Shown here piece by piece: positions 58,581 through 64,000 of a DNA stretch of 64,000 nt. The stretch spans positions 248,001-312,000 of the forward strand of contig NZ_JAJFEQ010000007.1 in the NCBI RefSeq assembly GCF_020707265.1. The letters are read 5' to 3'. The position numbers and the translations under genes were made by a program. How positions within the stretch are numbered: position 1 is the stretch's first letter; every line of letters begins with the position of its first letter. Under the pieces are notes generated by a model that ran no database searches, was not told the origin of the DNA, and saw only the letters and a list, made by a program, of their open reading frames with translations. Source of the DNA: Massilia sp. IC2-477 (GTDB lineage: Bacteria > Pseudomonadota > Gammaproteobacteria > Burkholderiales > Burkholderiaceae_D).

Positions 58581-60092
58581 CTACATCTTCTTTGCAGCGC
58601 ACATCTTCGCGATATAGTCATTATGCGAAGGCATGACCTCGACGCACTTGGCGATCACCTCGCGCACGCTGGCCAGGTACTCGGCGATGTCCTCCTCGGA
58701 CTGCGTATCGGCCAGCGGGTGGTAACCCTCGATCGGCATGTTCTGCCCTTCGAACACCTGGATCCAGCCGACTTCCGAGAACAGCTCGTTGTCGACCCGG
58801 ACCACGCGCCCATGGGTGCGGTACATGTCCATCTTGCGCTGCAGCGTCTCCGGAATCGCCATGTGCGCGCACTCCTGCCAGTATGGCGAATCGGTGCGCT
58901 GGTTCAGGTGGTAGTGCAGCACGATGAAGTCGCGGATGCGCTCGTAGTCGAAGCGCGACTGGCGGTTGTATTCGTCGCGGTCGATCTCGCTCCAGCCGCG
59001 ATCAGGGAAGAAGTCGATCAGGCGCTGGATGCCGGACTGGATCAGGTGGATGCTGGTCGACTCCAGCGGCTCCAGGAAGCCGCTGGCCAGGCCCAGGGCC
59101 ACCACGTTGCGGTTCCAGGCCAGCTTGCGCATGCCGGTCTGGAACTTGATCAGGCGCGGCTCGGCCAAGGCCTTGCCGTCCAGGTTGGCCAGCAGCGTGG
59201 CGGCGGCTTCGTCGTCGCTGATGAAGCGGCTGCAGTACACGTGGCCGTTGCCGGTGCGGTGCTGCAGCGGGATGCGCCACTGCCAGCCCGACTTGTGCGC
59301 GGTAGCGCGGGTGTAGGGTGTGATCGCCGGCGCCGATTCGCAGGGCACGGCCAGCGCGCGGTCGGCCGGCAGCCAATGGGTCCAGTCCTCGTAGCCGGTT
59401 TGCAGGGTCTGCTCGATCAGCAGGCCGCGGAAGCCCGAGCAGTCGATGAACAGCTCGCCCTCGACGCGACTGCCGTTTTCCAGTTCCACCGCGTCGACGT
59501 GACCGTCAGGCTCGCGCTGGGTGACGCGGGTGATTCTACCTTCGATACGGACTACCCCACGGCTTTCGGCCAGTTTGCGCAGGTACTTTGCATACAGGCT
59601 GGCGTCGAAGTGGTAGGCGTAGTTGATGTCGCGCAGCGGCGAATTCTGCACGTCGAAGCGCGGCGGCATGAACTTGCCGGCCTTGGCCGCCATACGCGTG
59701 ATCGAATACTCCTCCAGCGGCGCGGCCTTGCCCGCCAGGCGCATCTTCTGCCAGTACTGGTCGAAGGGCACGGTCGCCAGGTCCTGGCCCAGGCGGCCGA
59801 AGCCGTGCATGTAGCGCTCACCCACCCTGCCCCAGTTGACGAACTCGATACCCAGCTTGAAGCTGCCCTGGGTCTCGCGCATGAACTCGTGCTCGTCGAT
59901 GCCGAGCACGCGGTTGAAGCGCTGGATCATCGGGATGGTCGCTTCGCCGACGCCGACGATGCCGATCTCGTCCGACTCGACCAGGCGGATGTTGTAGCGG
60001 CCATTGAGCATGGTGGACAGCGCCGCCGCGGTCATCCAGCCGGCGGTGCCGCCGCCGACGATGACGATGTCCTTGAGTGCTTCGTTGTGCAT
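58581..60092 (-). CDS. Flavin-dependent tryptophan halogenase-like protein
   Basis: A 503-residue FADH2-dependent halogenase family protein. The FAD motif GGGTAGW is at residues 13-19, Lys79 (QGSFKLG) matches the catalytic lysine of PrnA, and GWQWRIPL near residue 270 has the WxWxIP halogenase signature. In carbohydrate-uptake loci of Caulobacter, Xanthomonas and relatives such genes adjoin TonB-dependent receptors, and their substrates there are unknown; free tryptophan is not assumed. It is 77 bases downstream of the TonB receptor, with a terminator between, so its expression may be partially attenuated. Confidence 0.9.
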   Translation of the reverse strand: MHNEALKDIVIVGGGTAGWMTAAALSTMLNGRYNIRLVESDEIGIVGVGEATIPMIQRFNRVLGIDEHEFMRETQGSFKLGIEFVNWGRVGERYMHGFGRLGQDLATVPFDQYWQKMRLAGKAAPLEEYSITRMAAKAGKFMPPRFDVQNSPLRDINYAYHFDASLYAKYLRKLAESRGVVRIEGRITRVTQREPDGHVDAVELENGSRVEGELFIDCSGFRGLLIEQTLQTGYEDWTHWLPADRALAVPCESAPAITPYTRATAHKSGWQWRIPLQHRTGNGHVYCSRFISDDEAAATLLANLDGKALAEPRLIKFQTGMRKLAWNRNVVALGLASGFLEPLESTSIHLIQSGIQRLIDFFPDRGWSEIDRDEYNRQSRFDYERIRDFIVLHYHLNQRTDSPYWQECAHMAIPETLQRKMDMYRTHGRVVRVDNELFSEVGWIQVFEGQNMPIEGYHPLADTQSEEDIAEYLASVREVIAKCVEVMPSHNDYIAKMCAAKKM

Positions 60093-60110
60093 GGAGATTT
60101 CCTGGATACG

Positions 60111-60152
60111 AAAAACGACCCCTGGCAGGCGCAGGCCCGGCAGGGGTCGTTA
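60111..60152 (-). terminator. Intercistronic terminator between TonB receptor and halogenase genes
   Basis: On minus, AACGACCCCTG and CAGGGGTCGTT pair around a GC-rich loop of about 20 bases and are followed by TTTTCG. It ends 18 bases before the halogenase start at 60092. It may cut down rather than stop read-through. Confidence 0.75.
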
Positions 60153-60169
60153 CTTTACCTCAGTTCAGC

Positions 60170-63067
60170 TTAGAACTTGTAGGTCGCGCCGAAGTGGTAG
60201 GTGCGGCCATAGTCGCGGCGGTTCGACGGGTTTTCCTCGTCGGTGGTGAACTCGAGGAACGGTGCGTTGTTCCAGTTCTGCGCCTGGGCGTACAGGCTCA
60301 CGCCCTTCAGCCAGCCCGACTGGATTTCGTACGATGCCTGCAGGTCGACGATGGTCTCGCCCTTGATGAAGGTGAGCTGCGCATTGTCCTGGAAGTCCGA
60401 GACCTGGCCCAGGAAGCTCGAACGCTTGCGCGCCGCGGCGGCAATCTGGAAGCCGTTCTTCTCGTAGTAGATACGCAGGTTGCTCACCTTGCGCGACAGG
60501 CCCGGCAGCGGAATGCTGGTCAGGTCGCCGGCCACGTTCGCGAAACCGGTCTCCGGCAGGTTGACGTTGCTGCGGGTATCCGAGTGGTTCACCATCGCAC
60601 CGAAACCGTCCAGGTATGGCGTGATCATCGAGAACGGAACGTTCACGGCCAGCTCGTAGCCCTTCAGGTTGCCGCCGTCGCCGTTGACCGGCTGGTTGAA
60701 CAGGCCGACGGTCGAGCCGGCGTACGGACCGGTCAGCGGCAGCGGGGTGGTCGGGGTCACGAACGGACGGAAGTCGAACGGACGCGGGATGCGCAGGATG
60801 TAGCTGTCGAGCTTCTTGTAGAAGACGGCGGCGCTGATGTAGCCCTTGTTGCCGAAGTACTTCTCGTACGACAGGTCGAGGGCCTTTGCGCGGAACGGCT
60901 TCAGTTGCGGGTTGCCGCCGCTGCCAACCAGGATCGGCACGCCGGTGGTCGAGATGCCGAAGTTCTGGCCGGCGCGCAGGTCATCCAGGTTGGCGCGCGA
61001 GACCACCTTGGCCATGCCGAGGCGCAGTACCTGTTCATTCCCCAGGTCGAAGCTGAGGTTCGCGCTAGGCAGCACGTCCCAGTAGCTGTCGCCTTCGTCC
61101 ACGCGCTGCGCCGGGCAGGTCTGTGCGGTGTTGCCGACGCAGCGGGCCTTGTCGATGACGTAGCCGCCGCCGCGCTGGTTGGTGTGGATCGCCTGCAGGC
61201 CGACGTTGCCGCGATAGCTCAGGCCGAACATCTCGCCGTTCAGGTCACCCATGACGTAGGCGGTGTTGATGCGCTCGCTCACATCCCAGTACTTGTTGTA
61301 GATGTCGGCATCGACCTTCTGCGCCAGCTGGTAGACCGAACCGAGCGAGCCGCGCGGATCCCAGGACACGACCTGGAAGCCCGAGGAACCGGCAAAGGCG
61401 ACGTCGCTGCCCGGCACCGCGGCGGCGGCGTACGGACCGCCGGCGATCACCAGGCGGCCTTCGTCGCCAGTGCGCGACTTGTCGCGCGAGGTGTGGTTGA
61501 AGCCGAAGCTGGTGCCGGTGATCGGACCCAGTTCCAGGGAGCGCTTGGCGGTCAGGCGCACGGCCTTGACGGTGTCTTCCACGTAAGGCTGGGCCAGGTA
61601 GCCGGCCTGCGGCGAGGCTTCGCCACCGGACCAGCCCATCACATCGGTGAGGCGCGCGACGCTGCGGTCGGCGTAGTTCGAGCCCGGGGTGTACTTCACT
61701 TCGGTGACGTTGGCGCCGTTGAAGTTGGTGTAGCGCAGGGTGTCCTGGGCGCGACCGGCGATACCGGCGGTGGTCTCGTAGCGCGAGGCCAGCTTGGTCG
61801 CCTTCGACCAGGTCAGGTCGGCCGCGGTGGTCCAGTCGGCGATCTTCAGCTCGTTGTTCCAGCCGATGGTCTTGAGGTCGTCCTTCGAGCCCTCGTAGTG
61901 GTTACGCACCACGCCCTTCCAGTTGCTGATGGTACCGCTGGTGGCGACGCCGTTCGAGACGGTGGCGGTGCTCAGCACGTGCGGCAGCTCATAGGCGCCG
62001 CCGCCGTTGTAGGCCACACCGCCTTCGAAGCCGGTCTTCTTCTGGCCGGTTTCGCCGGCCGAGTAGAACAGGTCGACGGTCGACTTGAAGTTCTTGTTCG
62101 GACGGAACTGCAGCGACGCGAAGGCGCCGTCGCGTTCGTGCGAGTCGACCACGGTGTCGTAGCCGAAGCCGCCCGGGGTTTTCACGTTGGCGCCGTTGTA
62201 CGCCATCTCGGCGGTGCCCCAGGAGTTGAAGGTGGTCTGGCCGCCGCCGGTTTCTTCATAGCGGGTAAAGCCCATGGCAACGCCGATGGTGCGGTTCGCG
62301 AACTGGTCGATGTACGACAGGGTGGCGCGCTTGCCGTCGCCTTCCGGCAGGCCGTCCGGGTGCTTCACGCCCAGGCGGGTCTTCTTGTAGCTGACAGCGA
62401 CGGTGCGCTTGCCGAAGTCGAGCGGCTGCACGGTGCGCAGGTCGATGGTCGAGGCCAGGCCCTGGCCGATGACGCTCGCTTCCGGGGTTTTGTAGATGAC
62501 GATGGAACCCATCAGTTCGGCCGGGAACAGGTCGAACTCAGGGGAACGGGCATTGCCGGTGGAGGCCATTTCGCGGCCGTTCAGCAGGGTGCCGTTGAAG
62601 CTCGGCGACAGGCCGCGCACCGAGATGTCCGATGCCTTGCCCGAGCTGCGGCCGCGCTGGGCCGACACGCCCGGCAGGCGCGAGATCGACTCGGCGACGC
62701 TCTGGTCCGGCAGTTTGCCGATGTCTTCGGCCGAGATGGCTTCGACGATCGACGAGGAATTCTTCTTGATCGAGATGGCCGCTTCGATACCGCGGCGGAT
62801 ACCGGTCACTTGGACGGTGGCGACATTCGGCTGGGCGGTCGCGCCGGCCGGCGTCGGCTCGGCGGCGGCTGCTGCCTGCTCGGCCGAATTCGGCTGGGTG
62901 GCGACGCTCGAGGTGGCGCTGGTGGTGGTCGTGGTGTTGTCCTGGGCTTGCGCGTAGGCGCTGCCCGCGAACACCGACAGGAAGACTGCGCAGCCGGCGG
63001 CTACCGGGCTCAGCTGGAATGCATGGCGAACCGGCTCGGCGGTGCGCTTGGTTGCGAAGATACTCAT
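60170..63067 (-). CDS. TonB-dependent receptor, probable maltodextrin/oligosaccharide transporter
   Basis: A 965-residue outer-membrane protein. The signal peptide (SPVAAGCAVFLSVFAGSAYA) is followed by a Thr/Ala-rich linker, the TonB-box region and plug domain with VQVTGIRRGIEAAISIKKNS, SIVEAISAEDIGKLPDQSVAESISRLPGV (given as two segments), then a 22-strand barrel ending in GRTYHFGATYKF with terminal Phe. The sequence resembles Caulobacter and Xanthomonas carbohydrate TBDRs such as MalA. GAGGGG before ATG 63067 supports the start; 63079 is an alternative. It is divergent from the SusA-like gene across a regulatory region, and a TonB/TolA-like protein at 38271 may energise it. Confidence 0.95.
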   Translation of the reverse strand: MSIFATKRTAEPVRHAFQLSPVAAGCAVFLSVFAGSAYAQAQDNTTTTTSATSSVATQPNSAEQAAAAAEPTPAGATAQPNVATVQVTGIRRGIEAAISIKKNSSSIVEAISAEDIGKLPDQSVAESISRLPGVSAQRGRSSGKASDISVRGLSPSFNGTLLNGREMASTGNARSPEFDLFPAELMGSIVIYKTPEASVIGQGLASTIDLRTVQPLDFGKRTVAVSYKKTRLGVKHPDGLPEGDGKRATLSYIDQFANRTIGVAMGFTRYEETGGGQTTFNSWGTAEMAYNGANVKTPGGFGYDTVVDSHERDGAFASLQFRPNKNFKSTVDLFYSAGETGQKKTGFEGGVAYNGGGAYELPHVLSTATVSNGVATSGTISNWKGVVRNHYEGSKDDLKTIGWNNELKIADWTTAADLTWSKATKLASRYETTAGIAGRAQDTLRYTNFNGANVTEVKYTPGSNYADRSVARLTDVMGWSGGEASPQAGYLAQPYVEDTVKAVRLTAKRSLELGPITGTSFGFNHTSRDKSRTGDEGRLVIAGGPYAAAAVPGSDVAFAGSSGFQVVSWDPRGSLGSVYQLAQKVDADIYNKYWDVSERINTAYVMGDLNGEMFGLSYRGNVGLQAIHTNQRGGGYVIDKARCVGNTAQTCPAQRVDEGDSYWDVLPSANLSFDLGNEQVLRLGMAKVVSRANLDDLRAGQNFGISTTGVPILVGSGGNPQLKPFRAKALDLSYEKYFGNKGYISAAVFYKKLDSYILRIPRPFDFRPFVTPTTPLPLTGPYAGSTVGLFNQPVNGDGGNLKGYELAVNVPFSMITPYLDGFGAMVNHSDTRSNVNLPETGFANVAGDLTSIPLPGLSRKVSNLRIYYEKNGFQIAAAARKRSSFLGQVSDFQDNAQLTFIKGETIVDLQASYEIQSGWLKGVSLYAQAQNWNNAPFLEFTTDEENPSNRRDYGRTYHFGATYKF

Positions 63068-63268
63068 TTGTCCCCTCATATAGACCAATAATTTTTTCCC
63101 GAAACTACAGCGCGACAGCCAGCTTGCACGGCAGCCTCAAGCAAACGTATTTAGACGTTCTGTCAAGGATTCTGTATTAAAACTAGATGCACTGTCAACG
63201 GGAGTTGCTTGTTACTACGATAACGGCATCATTTTATATATATACTGGCTTGAGCACGTCTTTTTCGT

Positions 63269-63283
63269 TGTATTTGGGCTACA
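63269..63283. promoter_or_regulatory. HexR/RpiR-type operator candidate 1 in the TonB-receptor promoter region
   Basis: TGTATTTGGGCTACA has perfect TGTA/TACA ends and matches TGTAGTnnnACTACA with two half-site changes. It lies about 202 bases upstream of the receptor start. Confidence 0.45.
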
Positions 63284-63301
63284 GGATCACATACAGATGA
63301 C

Positions 63302-63316
63302 TGTAGTCGGACTACA
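63302..63316. promoter_or_regulatory. HexR/RpiR-type operator candidate 2 (perfect palindrome)
   Basis: TGTAGTCGGACTACA is a perfect inverted repeat with 6-bp half-sites around CGG. It is the best example of the motif in the window, 235 bases upstream of the receptor start and 275 bases before the SusA-like gene. Confidence 0.65.
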
Positions 63317-63350
63317 AATGCGCTTTCAAGCAGCAGACTCGACGCTTTTC

Positions 63351-63365
63351 GCACCAGTTTGGTGC
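63351..63365. promoter_or_regulatory. Short palindrome in the receptor/SusA divergent region
   Basis: GCACCAGTTTGGTGC has perfect 6-bp half-sites around GTT. It lies between the receptor promoter region and the SusA-like gene. No other copy is seen in the window. Confidence 0.4.
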
Positions 63366-63416
63366 AATTCTGGACACTCTTCAGGATATTGGGCGTGGTA
63401 CGTACAATGGGACGAG

Positions 63417-63437
63417 AAATTTTCGATCCGAAAATTT
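63417..63437. promoter_or_regulatory. 21-bp palindrome in the receptor/SusA divergent region
   Basis: AAATTTTCG and CGAAAATTT are exact 9-bp half-sites around ATC, about 350 bases from the receptor start and 154 before the SusA-like gene. It is AT-rich, in contrast to flanking DNA, and could be an operator for a second regulator. Confidence 0.5.
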
Positions 63438-63537
63438 GTACTTTGACTAGATGCTGAACGTTTGTGTGCTACAGCCGATCCATAGTATTCTCGTAGCAAC
63501 ATAACCACGCATGGCGACCCTTGCCACCGCGCCGACC

Positions 63538-63552
63538 TGTAGTCTGACTACG
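63538..63552. promoter_or_regulatory. HexR/RpiR-type operator candidate 3, before the SusA-like gene
   Basis: TGTAGTCTGACTACG matches TGTAGTnnnACTACA with only the last base different. It ends 39 bases before the SusA-like ATG, a good position for repression. Confidence 0.6.
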
Positions 63553-63590
63553 ATTCGGTATATCGGGAGCGAGAAAACGCCCACACCGAC

Positions 63591-64000
63591 ATGAGACATT
63601 TCTTCGCCAGCCTGCTGCTCGGCAGCGCCGCACTCACTCCCTGCGCCGCCCTCGCCCAATCCCCCGCCATCGCCCACATGGAGCCGCCCTTCTGGTGGGC
63701 CGGCATGCAGCACAAGGGGCTGCAGCTGATGGTGCATGGCGAGCGCATCGCCGACCTGGCGCCGAGCCTGAGCTACCCGGGCGTGCGCATCGCGTCGGTG
63801 ACCCGGGTCCCCAGCAGGAATTACCTGTTCGTCGACCTGGAAATCGGCGTGGACGCGAAGCCGGGCAAGTTCGACATCGTGTTCAGCGGTGCGGGCGGCG
63901 AGACGCGCTATGCCTACCAGCTGCTGGCGCGCGAGCCTGGCTCCAGCCAGCGCGTCGGCTTCAACAACAGCGACGCGATCTACCAGGTCATGCCGGACCG
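63591..64000 (+). CDS. SusA-like cyclomaltodextrinase/neopullulanase, N-terminal part (partial, 3' end outside window)
   Basis: 136 codons are visible. Signal peptide RHFFASLLLGSAALTPCAALA, then HMEPPFWWAGMQHKGLQLMVHG, which is the N-terminal domain pattern of GH13 neopullulanases such as SusA, with the catalytic barrel starting at SDAIYQVMPDR at the window end. The catalytic residues lie outside. Being exported and divergent from the receptor, it probably acts with the amylase in the periplasm. No clear ribosome site precedes the ATG, but the signal peptide and family alignment fix it. Confidence 0.85.
   Translation, partial: MRHFFASLLLGSAALTPCAALAQSPAIAHMEPPFWWAGMQHKGLQLMVHGERIADLAPSLSYPGVRIASVTRVPSRNYLFVDLEIGVDAKPGKFDIVFSGAGGETRYAYQLLAREPGSSQRVGFNNSDAIYQVMPD

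Noticed and set aside
60077..63091. A 1004-codon open frame on plus opposite the TonB receptor
   Set aside because: High-GC antisense shadow: Val/Arg/Ala/Gln-rich without domains, while the minus frame is a full TonB receptor with signal peptide and terminal Phe.

Overview
The window is high-GC chromosomal DNA from a betaproteobacterium, most likely an Oxalobacteraceae member of the Massilia/Telluria/Duganella group. The evidence is a zapA-6S RNA neighbourhood, a CIRCE-controlled groESL operon, a small Trp-rich membrane protein typical of Burkholderiales, glucokinase-RpiR fusion proteins, and GTAG-headed palindromic repeats. This placement rests on gene content and style only; no database search was run.

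Region 1 (1-20.9 kb) is mostly housekeeping and mixed metabolism: the end of an M23-like peptidase, an FAD monooxygenase, a SIMPLE-domain protein, a branched-chain amino acid binding protein, a small cytochrome c, a LysR regulator next to lgt, a hybrid sensor kinase, a three-gene periplasmic molybdenum hydroxylase operon (triheme cytochrome, 2Fe-2S subunit, Mo subunit), a polytopic membrane protein, a DUF2167 protein, TauE/SafE and EVE-domain genes, 6S RNA, zapA with a ZapB-like coiled-coil gene, and groES-groEL with an overlapping sigma70/sigma32-type promoter plus CIRCE.

Region 2 (20.9-29.7 kb) is accessory: DoxX, two closely similar LysR regulators each divergent from a metabolic gene, two glutathione transferases, a YdeI-like protein, a class C beta-lactamase-like serine hydrolase, a small lipoprotein-like protein, and a LysR/SDR/LysE group.

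Region 3 (29.7-64 kb) is dominated by a dispersed starch/maltodextrin system: alpha-glucosidase with a glucokinase-RpiR fusion, pullulanase, a second glucokinase-RpiR fusion, periplasmic alpha-amylase, phosphoglucomutase, a sugar MFS transporter, an esterase, a tryptophan-halogenase-like gene, a large TonB-dependent receptor, and the start of a SusA-like cyclomaltodextrinase. The likely flow is: outer-membrane uptake by the receptor, periplasmic cutting by amylase and pullulanase, inner-membrane import by the MFS carrier, hydrolysis to glucose, phosphorylation by glucokinase, and interconversion by phosphoglucomutase. Palindromes close to TGTAGTnnnACTACA (HexR/RpiR type) sit before the receptor, the SusA-like gene, the alpha-glucosidase/POT pair and the esterase, so the fusion proteins are natural candidate regulators. 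A TonB/TolA-like coiled-coil protein lies in the same region.

Inside region 3 is an unrelated five-gene operon: a NitT/TauT-type ABC transporter interleaved with a SCO1-like copper chaperone and a cupredoxin-like membrane-anchored protein. This is the most unusual gene combination in the window. Repeats form a second theme: GTAG-headed REP/BIME elements at three places supply the TAG stop codon of two genes and abut the start codon of a third, and two other palindromic repeat families are also present.
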